Assembly (NCBI GenBank): GCA_035911095.1
Contig: JAMHWF010000105.1
Coordinates: 58,006-122,005 of the forward strand
Reading direction: 5' to 3'
Source of the DNA: JAMHWF01 sp035911095
GTDB lineage: Bacteria; Pseudomonadota; Gammaproteobacteria; Burkholderiales; Burkholderiaceae_C
DNA length: 64,000 bases
Under the pieces are notes generated by a model that ran no database searches, had not been told where the DNA came from, and worked only from the letters and a program-made list of their open reading frames with translations. Position numbers and translations under genes: made by a program. This document shows, piece after piece, positions 26,733 through 36,185 of this stretch (its first letter is position 1; each line of letters starts with the position of its first letter).

Positions 26733-28160
26733 GTGAGCCTCGACGATCGCCATGCCCCCGCGATGCGGCCCTCCGGCGGAACGCTGTTCGCGCCCAGCGC
26801 GCTGCTCCCCAGCGGCTGGGCGCGCAACGTCCTGCTGCGCTGGGACGGCGCCGGCACGCTGACTGCCGTCGACATCGGCGTCGCTCCGCCGCGCGATACG
26901 CCCCAGGCGCGCGGCCCGCTGCTCCCCGGCCTGCCGAATCTGCACTCGCACGCCTTCCAGCGCGCCTTCGCCGGCCTGGCCGAGGTGCGGGGCTCCGACG
27001 CCGACGACAGCTTCTGGCGCTGGCGCACGCTGATGTACCGCTTCGCCTCGCGGCTCGGGCCGGCCGAGTTGGAAGCGATCGCCTTCGGCCTCTACGTCGA
27101 GATGCTCGAGGCTGGCTACACCGCCGTCTGCGAGTTCCACTACCTGCACCACCGGCCCGACGGCCAGCCCTACGCCGACGACGCCGAGCTGTCGCTTGCG
27201 CTGCTGCGCGCCGCCGGCCGCGCGGGCATCGGCCTCACGCTGCTGCCGGTGCTGTACCAGGCGAGTGGCTTCGGCGGCCAGGCGCCGCACGAAGGCCAGC
27301 GCCGCTTCCTGCGCAGCGTCGACTCGATGCTGATGCTGCTCGAGCAGCTGCAGCCCCTCTGCGCCGCGCAGGGCGCGCGACTGGGCCTGGCACCGCACTC
27401 GCTGCGCGCGGTGCCGCCGGCGGCGCTGCGCGAGGCGCTGGCCGGCCTCGACGCCCTTGACCCGACGGCGCCGCTGCATATCCACATCGCTGAGCAGCGT
27501 CTCGAGGTCGACGAATGCCTGGCCTGGTGCGGCCAACGGCCGCTGGCCTGGCTGCTCGACCACGCGCCCGTCGGCCCGCGCTGGTGCCTCGTCCACGCGA
27601 CCCACCTCGACGCCGACGAGACGCAGCGCGCCGCCGCCAGCGGCGCCGTCGCCGGCCTGTGCCCGACCACCGAGGCCAACCTCGGCGACGGCCTCTTCGA
27701 CTGGCCGGCCTGGCGCGCCGCCGGGGGCGCCTGGGGCATCGGGTCCGACAGCCACGTCTGCGTCAACGCGGCCGAGGAGCTGATGTGGCTCGAGTACGGC
27801 CAGCGGCTCGCCACCGGCCGCCGCAACGTCATCGCCGACACCGCGCGGCCGCAAGTCGCCACCGCGATGACGCTGGCCGCGGTGGCCGGCGGCGCACAGG
27901 CCTCGGGCCGCCCGATCGCCGGCCTGGCGCCTGGCCAGCAGGCCGACTTCGTCGTGCTCGACCCGGCGCACCCGGCGCTCGACGGTCTCGACGACCCGGC
28001 CGACCAGCTCTCGGCCCATGTCTTCGCCAGCCATCGCACGAGCGCGATCGGCGAGACCTGGGTCGGCGGGCGGCATCTCGTCGCGCTCCAGCACCACGCA
28101 GAGCGCGAAACCGCCCGGCAGGGCCTGGTCGCGACCCGCGCGCGGCTGCTGCAAGGCTGA
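26733..28160 (+). CDS. hutF: Formimidoylglutamate deiminase
   Basis: Fourth step in the five-step branch: N-formimino-L-glutamate to N-formyl-L-glutamate and ammonia, with HutG then releasing formate. The amidohydrolase fold shows LPNLHSHAFQRAF (HxH), LYVEMLEAGYTAVCEFHYLH, PLHIHIAEQ, LVHATHLDADE and GIGSDSHVCVNAAEEL. The start is probably the GTG at 26733 with AGGG upstream; the ATG at 26763 is an alternative. Total 475 residues. It is the last hut gene of the operon; the next gene downstream converges on it. Confidence 0.9.
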   Translation: MSLDDRHAPAMRPSGGTLFAPSALLPSGWARNVLLRWDGAGTLTAVDIGVAPPRDTPQARGPLLPGLPNLHSHAFQRAFAGLAEVRGSDADDSFWRWRTLMYRFASRLGPAELEAIAFGLYVEMLEAGYTAVCEFHYLHHRPDGQPYADDAELSLALLRAAGRAGIGLTLLPVLYQASGFGGQAPHEGQRRFLRSVDSMLMLLEQLQPLCAAQGARLGLAPHSLRAVPPAALREALAGLDALDPTAPLHIHIAEQRLEVDECLAWCGQRPLAWLLDHAPVGPRWCLVHATHLDADETQRAAASGAVAGLCPTTEANLGDGLFDWPAWRAAGGAWGIGSDSHVCVNAAEELMWLEYGQRLATGRRNVIADTARPQVATAMTLAAVAGGAQASGRPIAGLAPGQQADFVVLDPAHPALDGLDDPADQLSAHVFASHRTSAIGETWVGGRHLVALQHHAERETARQGLVATRARLLQG

Positions 28161-28215
28161 GCCCTTGACGGCACAGGGCCGCGCCCCGGCCCGCGCCAGC
28201 CGGCCGCAGCCGAGG

Positions 28216-30570
28216 TCAGGCGCGCTGCGCCAGGTCCGCGGCGCCCGGAGCCCAGGCCACCAGCGCCTCGATGAACTCCGGCCGCGCAAAGTAATACCCC
28301 TGCGCCAGCCCGATCGCCGTGTGCTGCCGCAGGTAGGCCAGTTCCTCCGCCGTCTCCACGCCCTCGGCGACGATCTCGACGCCGAGCGCCGTGCACAGCG
28401 ACTCGATCGCCCGCAGGATGCCCTGGCTGCGCGGCCGCTCGTGGATGGCGGTGATGAAGGCGCGGTCGACCTTGACCTCGTCGGCCGTGATGTCGGCCAG
28501 CGTCGAGAGCGACGAGTAGCCGGTGCCGAAGTCGTCGATCGACACGCGCACGCCGGCCGTGCGCAGGCGCGGCAGCACCTGGCCCTGGAAGCGCTGCGCC
28601 GCGAGCAGCGCCTCTTCGGTGAGCTCCAGCACGATGCGGCGGCCCTCCGCGCTGGCCCCCAGCGTGCCGACCAGACGGTCCATGAAGGCGGTGTCGGCGG
28701 CCTGGCGGGGAGAGAGGTTGAGGCTCACGCTGACCTCGTCGCCGAAGTGCCGGCACAGCGTCGGCAGATGGCCCAGCACCTTCTCGACCACGACGCCGGT
28801 GATCTCGTCGAGCAGGCCCAGCTCCGAGGCCAGCTCGATGAAGCTGGCCGGCATGTGCACGCGGCCCTCGGCGTCGACCCAGCGCACCAGGGCTTCGAAG
28901 CCGGTGACGCGGCTGTCCGCCAGCCGCAGCTTCGGCTGGTAGGCGACGCGAAAGCGCCGCTCGCGCAGCGCCGCGCGCAGGCGCTGCTCGGCTTCCATGC
29001 GGGCGGTCAGGGCCTGGCCCATCGCAGGGTCGAAGCAGGCGGCGCTGCCCTTGCGCTCCTGCTTGGCGCGGTACATCGCGCCGTCGGCGCTGCGGCACAA
29101 CGACTCATAGCTGTCGCCGTGCAGCGGGAAGATGCTGCCGCCCACCGAGGCCGAGGTCATCAGCTGGCGGCCCTCGACGACGAAGGGCTGCTTGAGCCGC
29201 TGCGCCAGCCGGTCGAGCAGCGGCGCCAGGTCCTCCTGCCGCTCCAGCGGGTCGATCAGCAGCAGGAACTCGTCGCCGCTGATGCGCGCCAGGGTGTCGC
29301 CCGGGCGCAGGCCGCGCTCGATGCGCTCGGCCATCGCCTTCAGCAGCCCGTCGCCGATCGCGTGGCTGTAGTAGTCGTTGACCTGCTTGAAGTTGTCCAG
29401 GTCGATGAAGGCCAGCGCGAACATGCCGCCTTCGCGCCGGCGCTCGAGCGCCTGGGCCACCACCTGCTGCATGCGCGCCCGGTTCGGCAGGCCGGTCAGC
29501 GCGTCGTGGAAGGCGCGCCGCTCCAGGTCCTGCTCGAGGCGCTTGCGCTCGCTGATGTCGAGCGTCGTCGACAGCATCATCGACTCGTCGAGGATGCGCA
29601 CCGGCTTGTCGGTCACCAGCAGCGTGCGCGACGTGCCGCCCAGCTCGAAGGCCTGCTCGCGCGAGCGCTGGCGGCCCGCAGCCAGCCGCGCCTGGAACGA
29701 GATCTGCCGGCGCAGCTCGTCGTCGGCGGGGATGTCGTCGCGCGGCGGCGGGCCGGTGGTCGACCACAGCAGCTGGTCGGCGGCCTGCTCCAGCACTTCG
29801 GCAATGACGTCGTTGGCCAGCAGCAGGCGCCCCCCCGCGTCGCGCACCGAGACGCCGACCGGCAGCGCGTTGACCAGCTCGCGCAGCAACTCGGCGCCGC
29901 GCCGTGCCGACTGCTCGCTGCTGCGCAGCTGTTCGGTCAGCTCGCGCAGGCGGCGCCCCTCGGCCTCGGTCCGGCTCGCGTAGCGCGCTGCCAAGGCATG
30001 CGAGGCCAGCACCGAGAAGCGACGCGCCAGGGCCACGTCGCCGCGGTCGAAGCCGCCGGCGCCGGCCTCCCGCAGCAGCACCAGGATGCCGCGCCGCTCG
30101 CGCGTGCGCACCGGCACGTGCAGCGCCGACTGCTCTGCCCAGCGCGGGCCGAGCACCGCGCGCGCCTGCAGGGCGCCGGCCCACTCCTCGGCACCGGCGT
30201 TGGAGAAGGTGGCGACGACCCGCCCGGCCATCACCTTGCCGAACAGCGCACCCACCGGCCAGTGCGCGCCGACCAGGCCCGCCGGGTCGGCCACGATGCA
30301 TTCGAGCGGCCGGGCCTCGGCGTCCGCCTCGCCCGCGTCGCGTTCGCTGAGCATCATGGCCTGCGAGAAGCTGAATACCTTGCGCAGCGACGAGAAGACG
30401 CGCGCGAAGGGGTCGTCCTCGATCTCGACGCCGAGCAGCGATTCGAGCGCGTCCAGCAGGTGCTGGGCCTGCTGGCCGGCCTTGGCCAGCACGGCGTGCT
30501 CGCGCCGCAGCGAGAAGAGCGCCTCGCGCAGCTCCTCGGCGCTCTCGATGCCGGCCTGCGCCGTGTCCAT
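28216..30570 (-). CDS. GAF-PAS-GGDEF-EAL cyclic di-GMP signalling protein
   Basis: A 784-residue cytoplasmic protein that may both make and break cyclic di-GMP. In order: a short coiled coil (about 10-45), a GAF-like domain (about 50-195), a helical linker, a PAS-like domain (about 225-340), a GGDEF domain (about 350-510) and an EAL domain (about 525-775). The GGDEF signature is SGDEF (431-435), a variant seen in active cyclases, with an RPGD inhibitory site five residues earlier. The EAL domain keeps the EAL triplet (559-561) and DDFGTGYSSL, so phosphodiesterase activity is likely. There are no membrane segments. The FIST protein gene lies 16 bases upstream in the same operon and probably supplies the sensory input. 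Confidence 0.9.
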   Translation of the reverse strand: MDTAQAGIESAEELREALFSLRREHAVLAKAGQQAQHLLDALESLLGVEIEDDPFARVFSSLRKVFSFSQAMMLSERDAGEADAEARPLECIVADPAGLVGAHWPVGALFGKVMAGRVVATFSNAGAEEWAGALQARAVLGPRWAEQSALHVPVRTRERRGILVLLREAGAGGFDRGDVALARRFSVLASHALAARYASRTEAEGRRLRELTEQLRSSEQSARRGAELLRELVNALPVGVSVRDAGGRLLLANDVIAEVLEQAADQLLWSTTGPPPRDDIPADDELRRQISFQARLAAGRQRSREQAFELGGTSRTLLVTDKPVRILDESMMLSTTLDISERKRLEQDLERRAFHDALTGLPNRARMQQVVAQALERRREGGMFALAFIDLDNFKQVNDYYSHAIGDGLLKAMAERIERGLRPGDTLARISGDEFLLLIDPLERQEDLAPLLDRLAQRLKQPFVVEGRQLMTSASVGGSIFPLHGDSYESLCRSADGAMYRAKQERKGSAACFDPAMGQALTARMEAEQRLRAALRERRFRVAYQPKLRLADSRVTGFEALVRWVDAEGRVHMPASFIELASELGLLDEITGVVVEKVLGHLPTLCRHFGDEVSVSLNLSPRQAADTAFMDRLVGTLGASAEGRRIVLELTEEALLAAQRFQGQVLPRLRTAGVRVSIDDFGTGYSSLSTLADITADEVKVDRAFITAIHERPRSQGILRAIESLCTALGVEIVAEGVETAEELAYLRQHTAIGLAQGYYFARPEFIEALVAWAPGAADLAQRA

Positions 30571-30586
30571 CGTCGTCGCGCCGCCG

Positions 30587-31813
30587 TCAGCCGGCGGCGA
30601 AACCCACGGCAGAGATCATCAGGTTGCCGTGCACGTTGCGGTCGATCAGGCGCCCTTGCTCGCCGAAGGTGAAGCAACCGATGAAGGGGGCGCCGCCGAA
30701 GGCCTCGTCGATGCCGGCGGCCACCTGCTCGATCTCGTCGGCCACCGCCATCTTGCAGCCGCCGCAGTAGACGACCAGCCCGCCGGCCAGCGGTGCGCCG
30801 CCCAGGGCCCGCCCCGCCTGCTGCGCGACGCGTCCGGCGCGGGCGATCAGCCGCTGGCGGTCGCCCTTCATCGCGTAGACCCGGCTGCCGACCTCCAGGT
30901 TGCAGAAGGTGCGCAGCGCGCCGCCCGCGCCCACCGCCTCGGGATGCACGAGCAGGTAGGTCGTGACGCCGTCGGTGCGGCCGACGTCGGTGGCGATCGG
31001 CAGCATCGTCGTCTCGACCAGGATGCTGCCGCCGCCCTCGCGCAGCTGCCGGTCCAGGCGCCCGTCGAGCCAGCGGTTGTAGACCTCGGCGGCAGGTTCG
31101 CCGTCGATGCTGAGGATCTCGCGACCGGCGGTCGCGGTGACGATGCCGCTCGCGCCGGCCGGCGCGTAGCCGATGCCGGTCACGACGCCGCTCGGGCCGG
31201 CCGGCTCGTAGCCGCCCTGGAAGGCGCAGCCGACCCCCGCCGAGGGGAAGAGCACGCCTACTGCCAGGCCGTCGCCCAGCGTGCCGTCCGGGCCGAGCAG
31301 GCGCCAGGCGCCGCTGACGTCGTTGTCCGCGGCCGAGCCGCCGACGATCGGGCAGGCATCGCCCACCAGGCGGCGCAGGCCCTCGATCACCGCCTCCTCC
31401 CGCCCCGGCGACTGGTAGACCCAGATCAGCTCGGGCAGCTCGCCCTCGCAGCCGCAGCTGGCGAGCGCGCGCTGCAGCAGCGCCTCGGCCGCGCGGGCCG
31501 GGTCGTCGCCGAGCGGTCCGGCGGCGGTGCCGTAGCTGCCGGCCTCGTCGTCGATCACCAGCAGGCCGACGCCGCCGGCGCCGAACACGCCCCGCTCGGT
31601 GACCAGGCCACCCGAAGAGCTGCCCCCGAGCAGCGCCGCCCCCGGGAAGCGCTGCCGCAGCCAGGCCTGCAAGGCGTGGTCGTCGTGGCGGCAGTCGTAG
31701 AAGGCCAGCACCATGTGGGCGGGCCTCTCCGCCGGACCGAGCTCGCGCCCGAGCTGCTCGATGGCGACCGAAGTGTCTGCGTGGCAGGCGGCGGCGGTGC
31801 GGATGCGGGTCAT
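30587..31813 (-). CDS. FIST-domain sensory protein
   Basis: A 408-residue soluble protein with FIST_N (about residues 25-215) and FIST_C (about 225-385) domains. Landmarks include MVLAFYDCRHDDHALQAW, LLGGSSSGGLVTERGVFG, CPIVGGSAADND, FYNRW-like EVYNRWLDG, and the C-terminal CGGCKMAVADEI and IGCFTFGEQGRL with paired cysteines. FIST proteins are thought to sense small ligands and pass the signal to partners such as cyclic di-GMP or histidine kinase proteins. Here the partner is the GAF-PAS-GGDEF-EAL protein in the next gene. Confidence 0.87.
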   Translation of the reverse strand: MTRIRTAAACHADTSVAIEQLGRELGPAERPAHMVLAFYDCRHDDHALQAWLRQRFPGAALLGGSSSGGLVTERGVFGAGGVGLLVIDDEAGSYGTAAGPLGDDPARAAEALLQRALASCGCEGELPELIWVYQSPGREEAVIEGLRRLVGDACPIVGGSAADNDVSGAWRLLGPDGTLGDGLAVGVLFPSAGVGCAFQGGYEPAGPSGVVTGIGYAPAGASGIVTATAGREILSIDGEPAAEVYNRWLDGRLDRQLREGGGSILVETTMLPIATDVGRTDGVTTYLLVHPEAVGAGGALRTFCNLEVGSRVYAMKGDRQRLIARAGRVAQQAGRALGGAPLAGGLVVYCGGCKMAVADEIEQVAAGIDEAFGGAPFIGCFTFGEQGRLIDRNVHGNLMISAVGFAAG

Positions 31814-31977
31814 GGGGCGGCAATCTAGATCAGTGCCCCGGGCTGAACGGCGTCACCGATCCAGCCACCCGACATTTCCGTCCAACAGTGCACGCCCGGC
31901 CCGCGGCGGCCGTCGCGCTGCCGCCACCGCGCCCCGGCGGCGGCCGTGAAAACTGCGCGCCCGGGCCGGCGCCGCCC

Positions 31978-32556
31978 TCAGGCCGCCAGCGCGACCCGGT
32001 CGGCGCCGGCGCGCAGCAAGGCCGGCTGCAGGAACGGCAGGCTGCGCTCGACCGCCAGCGCGATGCGCGCGCGCAGCGCCTCGTGGCGCACCTCGTAGCC
32101 GTCGAACTCCTTCTCCGACGCGTAGACGCCGATCGGCAGCGTGTGCGACTGGAAGAACGAGAACAGCGGGCGCAGCTGGTGGTCGATCACCAGCGCGTGG
32201 CGGTCGCTGCCGCCGGTGGCCGACAGCAGCACCGGCACGCCGACCAGCGCCTCGTGGTGGACGAAGTCGAACAGGTGCTTGAAGAGGCCGGTGTAGGTCG
32301 CGCGGTAGACCGGCGTGCCGACGACCAGCAGGTCGGCGCCCTCGATCGCGCGCAGCTCGGCCTCGACCGCCGGCGGCAGCTGCGAGCGGTAGAGGCTGCC
32401 GGCCAGCTGCGGGCCGATCTGCCCGAGCTCGATCAGGTGCGTGTCGATCGGCACCGCCTCACCCAGGCGCGCCAGCAGCTCCTGCACCAGCACCAGCGTG
32501 CGCGAGGGGCGTTGCAGGCTGCCGGAGACGGCGACGACTTTCAGCTTTCGACTCAT
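31978..32556 (-). CDS. msuE: NAD(P)H-dependent FMN reductase, MsuE type
   Basis: A 192-residue flavodoxin-fold reductase that supplies reduced FMN to monooxygenases, in known cases for methanesulfonate or other sulfonates. The FMN phosphate loop is VVAVSGSLQRPSRT; other MsuE features are LYRSQLPPAVEAELRAIEGA, VVGTPVYRATYTGLFKHLFD, and GSDRHALVIDHQLRPLF. The ATG at 32556 (MSRKLKVVAV) was chosen over a longer frame because it begins exactly at the fold. No sulfonate monooxygenase is in the window; the gene follows metE, and sulfur supply may link them. The 164-base gap on its downstream side (31814-31977) shows no feature. Confidence 0.78.
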   Translation of the reverse strand: MSRKLKVVAVSGSLQRPSRTLVLVQELLARLGEAVPIDTHLIELGQIGPQLAGSLYRSQLPPAVEAELRAIEGADLLVVGTPVYRATYTGLFKHLFDFVHHEALVGVPVLLSATGGSDRHALVIDHQLRPLFSFFQSHTLPIGVYASEKEFDGYEVRHEALRARIALAVERSLPFLQPALLRAGADRVALAA

Positions 32557-32649
32557 GGATCCATCCAGGTGACGGGCTGCCGGAGGGCAGCGGACCGCCC
32601 CTGCGTTGCGAAGGGCATGCCCGCGCAACGGCCTTCCGCCATGCGGCCG

Positions 32650-32730
32650 CTGCTGCGCAGGCAGCGTGGCCGTGGGTGGATCTGCTGCAACAGCAGCGCG
32701 CCGGCGCCGGCCTGCTGCGAACGCAGCAGG
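32650..32730. terminator. Cluster of three GC-rich hairpins between metE and msuE
   Basis: Three short inverted repeats lie within 80 bases downstream of metE: CTGCTGCGCAGGCAGC (from 32650), CTGCTGCAACAGCAG (32682-32696) and CCTGCTGCGAACGCAGCAGG (32711-32730, nine paired bases with an AA loop). None has a T-run, so this is not a textbook terminator, but the strongest is 16 bases after the metE stop. Confidence 0.35.
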
Positions 32731-32745
32731 CTGCGCCGCGCGGCG

Positions 32746-35073
32746 TCAGCCCCGCATGAGCTGCGCCGCCTCGACCATGTGGCGCAGCGCCGCCTGCGTC
32801 TCGGGCCAGCCGCGCGTCTTCAGGCCGCAGTCCGGGTTGACCCAGAGGTTCTGCGGGGGCACCACCTCGGCCGCCTTGCGCAGCAGGCGCAGCATCTCGT
32901 CGGTCGAGGGCACGCGCGGCGAGTGGATGTCGTAGACGCCGGGGCCGATCTCGTTCGGGTAGCGGAAGTCGCCGAAACCGCGCAGCAGCTCCATGTCGGA
33001 GCGGCTGGTCTCGATCGTGATCACGTCGGCGTCCATCGCGGCGATCTCGGGGAGGATGTCGTTGAACTCCGAGTAGCACATGTGGGTGTGGATCTGCGTC
33101 TCGTCGCGCACGCCCGAGGCGGCGATGCGGAACGCGCGCGCCGACCACTGCAGGTACGGCTTCCATTGCGCGCGGCGCAGCGGCAGGCCCTCGCGGATCG
33201 CCGGCTCGTCGATCTGCACGATGCCGATGCCGGCCGCCTCCAGGTCGACCACCTCGTCCCGGATCGCCAGCGCGATCTGCAGCGCGGTCTCGGCCCGCGG
33301 CTGGTCGTCGCGCACGAAGGACCACTGCAGGATCGTGATCGGCCCGGTCAGCATGCCCTTCATCGGGCGCCGGCTCAGGCTCTGCGCGTAGACCGTCCAG
33401 TCGACCGTCATCGGCTGCGGGCGCGAGACGTCGCCATACAGTAGCGGCGGCTTCACGCAGCGCGAGCCGTAGGACTGCACCCAGCCGTTGGCGGTGAAGG
33501 CGAAGCCGGCGAGCTGCTCGCCGAAGTACTCGACCATGTCGTTGCGCTCGGCCTCGCCGTGCACCAGCACGTCCAGGCCCAGCGCCTCCTGTTCGGCCAC
33601 CGCATGCGCGATCTCGCCGCGCATCGCCTGCTCGTAGGCCGTGCGGTCGAGCGCGCCGCGCTTGTGGGCGGCGCGCGCGGCGCGGATCTCGGCCGTCTGC
33701 GGAAAGGAGCCGATCGTCGTCGTCGGGAAAGCCGGCAGCGCGAAGCGCGCGCGCTGCAGCGCCTGGCGGCGCGCGAACGGCGCCTGTCGGCGGTCGGCCC
33801 CGGCGGGCAGCGCGGCGACCCGTGCCGCGACCGCCGGGTTGCGCACGCGCGGGCTGGCGGCACGGGTGGCAACCGCCGCGCGCGCAGCGGCCAGGGGCTC
33901 GTGCAGCGCCTCATCACCGTCGGCCAGCGCACGCGCGAGCAGCTTCAGCTCGCCGAGCTTCTCCTCGGCACCGGCGAGCCAGCCACGCAGTTCGGCGTCG
34001 AGCGCCGCGTCGTCGGCCAGGCGCATCGGCACGTGCAGCAGCGAGCAGGAGGGCGCGACCAGCAGCCGCCCGCCGCGGCGCGCCAGCGCCGGGCGCAGCA
34101 GCGCCAGCGCACGGTCGAGGTCGCAGCGCCAGATGTTGCGGCCGTCGACCACGCCGACCGAGAGCAGGCGGTCGGCCGGCAGCCAGTCGAGCACCGCCTG
34201 CAGCTCCTGCGGCGCACGCACCGCGTCGACGTGCAGGCCGGCCACCGGCAGCTTGCAGGCCAGGCTCAGGTGGTCTTCGAGCGGCGAGAAGTAGGTCGCC
34301 AGCAGCAGCTTCGGCCCGGCCGCGCCCAGCACGTGGTAGGCGCGATCGAAGGCCAGCGCCCAGGCGCCGGGCAAATCGAGGCCGAGGATCGGCTCGTCGA
34401 CCTGCACCCATTCGACGCCCCGCGCCACCAGCGCCGCGAGCAGCTCGGCATAGACCGGCAGCAGCGCGTCGAGCAGTTCGAGCCGGTCGAAGCCCTCGAC
34501 CTTGGACTTGCCGAGCCAGAGGAAGCTCAACGGCCCGAGCAGCACCGGCTTGACTGCATGGCCGAGGGCCTGCGCCTCGGCCACCTCGTCGAGCAGGCGG
34601 CGCGAGGCGAGGCGGAAGCTGGTCTCCGGACCGAACTCGGGGACGAGGTAGTGGTAGTTGGTGTCGAACCACTTGGTCATCTCGAGTGCGGGGCGGCCGC
34701 CCTGCACCTGGCCTTCGGCGCCACAGCCGCAGCCTTCGCCGTGGGCGGCGTGCCCCGCCTCGGCCGCCACGCCGCGCGCGAGCGTGACGTAGCGCGCCAG
34801 CGCGCTCTCCTGCCCGCTGAAGCCGAAGCGCGCCGGCTCGCAGCCGAAGAGCGCGATGTGGTTGGCGACGTGGTCGTAGTAGGCGAAGTCGCCGGCCGTG
34901 ACCCAGGCCAGGCCCGCGTCGCGCTGGGCGGCCCAGTGGCGCTGGCGCAGCGTCGCGCCGACCGCCTGCAGCGCCGCTTCGTCGAGTTCGCCCTTCCAGT
35001 GGCGCTCGAGCGCCGTCTTCAGCTCGCGCTGCAGGCCCATGCGGGGGAAACCTAGAACATGAGTCTGGATCAT
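32746..35073 (-). CDS. metE: Cobalamin-independent methionine synthase
   Basis: Transfers the methyl group of methyl-tetrahydrofolate triglutamate to homocysteine. The 775-residue protein starts at the ATG at 35073 (MIQTHVLGFPRMGLQREL), the conserved beginning of MetE; a longer frame would cross the metR promoter region. The zinc ligands sit in THMCYSEF (His and Cys), a Glu in the catalytic barrel and PDCGLKTR (Cys). ALEMTKWFDTNYHYLVPE and FPTTTIGSFPQTAEIR are also present. An insertion rich in Gly, His and Cys (about residues 106-126, GHAAHGEGCGCG) precedes ALEMTKWF and is unusual for the family. It is divergent from metR. Confidence 0.95.
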   Translation of the reverse strand: MIQTHVLGFPRMGLQRELKTALERHWKGELDEAALQAVGATLRQRHWAAQRDAGLAWVTAGDFAYYDHVANHIALFGCEPARFGFSGQESALARYVTLARGVAAEAGHAAHGEGCGCGAEGQVQGGRPALEMTKWFDTNYHYLVPEFGPETSFRLASRRLLDEVAEAQALGHAVKPVLLGPLSFLWLGKSKVEGFDRLELLDALLPVYAELLAALVARGVEWVQVDEPILGLDLPGAWALAFDRAYHVLGAAGPKLLLATYFSPLEDHLSLACKLPVAGLHVDAVRAPQELQAVLDWLPADRLLSVGVVDGRNIWRCDLDRALALLRPALARRGGRLLVAPSCSLLHVPMRLADDAALDAELRGWLAGAEEKLGELKLLARALADGDEALHEPLAAARAAVATRAASPRVRNPAVAARVAALPAGADRRQAPFARRQALQRARFALPAFPTTTIGSFPQTAEIRAARAAHKRGALDRTAYEQAMRGEIAHAVAEQEALGLDVLVHGEAERNDMVEYFGEQLAGFAFTANGWVQSYGSRCVKPPLLYGDVSRPQPMTVDWTVYAQSLSRRPMKGMLTGPITILQWSFVRDDQPRAETALQIALAIRDEVVDLEAAGIGIVQIDEPAIREGLPLRRAQWKPYLQWSARAFRIAASGVRDETQIHTHMCYSEFNDILPEIAAMDADVITIETSRSDMELLRGFGDFRYPNEIGPGVYDIHSPRVPSTDEMLRLLRKAAEVVPPQNLWVNPDCGLKTRGWPETQAALRHMVEAAQLMRG

Positions 35074-35091
35074 GTGCTTATCTGTCTCGTA

Positions 35092-35104
35092 TGAAGATCT
35101 CTCA
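35092..35104. promoter_or_regulatory. Candidate MetR-binding site between metE and metR
   Basis: TGAAGATCTCTCA fits the MetR pattern TGAA-N5-TTCA with one mismatch. The 94-base divergent region is AT-richer than its surroundings and also contains ATCTTC at about 35140, an inverted match to GAAGAT in this site. Confidence 0.45.
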
Positions 35105-35167
35105 GTTTGATGGTCGACGTCACATGATTCAAACGAAAATATCTTCTGATCATCTTGAGCCCTGTTC

Positions 35168-36100
35168 ATGACGAACTCCCCGCTCGACCTGCGCCAGCTG
35201 CGCACGCTGCAGGCCCTGCGCGACACCGGCACCCTCTCGCGCGCGGCGCAGCTGCTCAACCTGACGCAGTCCGCGCTCTCGCATCAGCTGAAGGCACTCG
35301 AGGAGCACTACGGCGCGAGCCTCTTCGAGCGCAAGTCGAGCCCGGTCGCCTTCACCGCGCCGGGCCAGCGCCTGCTCGGCCTGGCCGACGCGGTGCTGCC
35401 GAAGGTGGCCGAGGCGGAGCGCGACATCGAGCGCCTGGTCAGCGGCGCGGCGGGCGCGCTGCGCATCGCGGTCGAGTGCCACACCTGCTTCGACTGGCTG
35501 ATGCCGTCGATGGACGCGATGCGCGGCCACTGGCCCGAAGTCGAGCTGGACATCGTCTCCGGCTTCCACGCCGACCCGGTCGGCCTGCTGCACCAGGACC
35601 GCGCCGAGCTGGCGGTCGTCTCCGAGGTCGACCGCGACGAGGCCGGCATCGTCGTGCACCCGCTGTTCGAGTTCGAGATCGTCGCCCTCCTCCCCAACGG
35701 CCACCCGCTGCTGGGCCGGCTGCAGGTGGAGGCAGCCGACTTCGGCGCCGAGACGCTGATCACCTACCCGGTGCCCGACGAGATGCTCGACCTCGTGCGC
35801 CGCGTGCTGCGCCCGGCCGGCATCGAGCCGCCGCGCCGCACCACCGAGCTGACGGCGGCGATGCTGCAGCTCGTCGCCAGCGGCCGCGGCCTGGCCGCGC
35901 TGCCGCACTGGGCGGTGCACGGCTACCTCGAACGCGGCTACGTCGCGAGCCGGCGCATCGGCGACCAGGGCCTCACCGGGCGCCTCTACGCGGTGGTGCC
36001 CGAGCGCCTGGCCGCCCGCCCCTACCTGCTCGATTTCGTCCGCCTGATGCGCGAGACCTCGCTGCGGCAGCTGCCGGGGGTCAGCCTGATCAGTGCCTGA
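35168..36100 (+). CDS. metR: LysR-type regulator of methionine genes
   Basis: A 310-residue LysR regulator. The helix-turn-helix at residues 8-65 reads LRQLRTLQALRDTGTLSRAA then LNLTQSALSHQLKALEEHYG. The effector domain includes LRIAVECHTCFDWLMPSMD, a MetR-specific block around the homocysteine-sensing region. MetR activates metE and responds to homocysteine. Its divergent position with metE and the shared site support the assignment. Confidence 0.9.
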   Translation: MTNSPLDLRQLRTLQALRDTGTLSRAAQLLNLTQSALSHQLKALEEHYGASLFERKSSPVAFTAPGQRLLGLADAVLPKVAEAERDIERLVSGAAGALRIAVECHTCFDWLMPSMDAMRGHWPEVELDIVSGFHADPVGLLHQDRAELAVVSEVDRDEAGIVVHPLFEFEIVALLPNGHPLLGRLQVEAADFGAETLITYPVPDEMLDLVRRVLRPAGIEPPRRTTELTAAMLQLVASGRGLAALPHWAVHGYLERGYVASRRIGDQGLTGRLYAVVPERLAARPYLLDFVRLMRETSLRQLPGVSLISA

Positions 36101-36185
36101 CGGGCGCCGTTGCGCAGCCGCGTGGGACGGGACGGGTCGGTTCCCACCACCCAATCCAACCCGGCGCCGCCGGGCGCAGCTGGGG

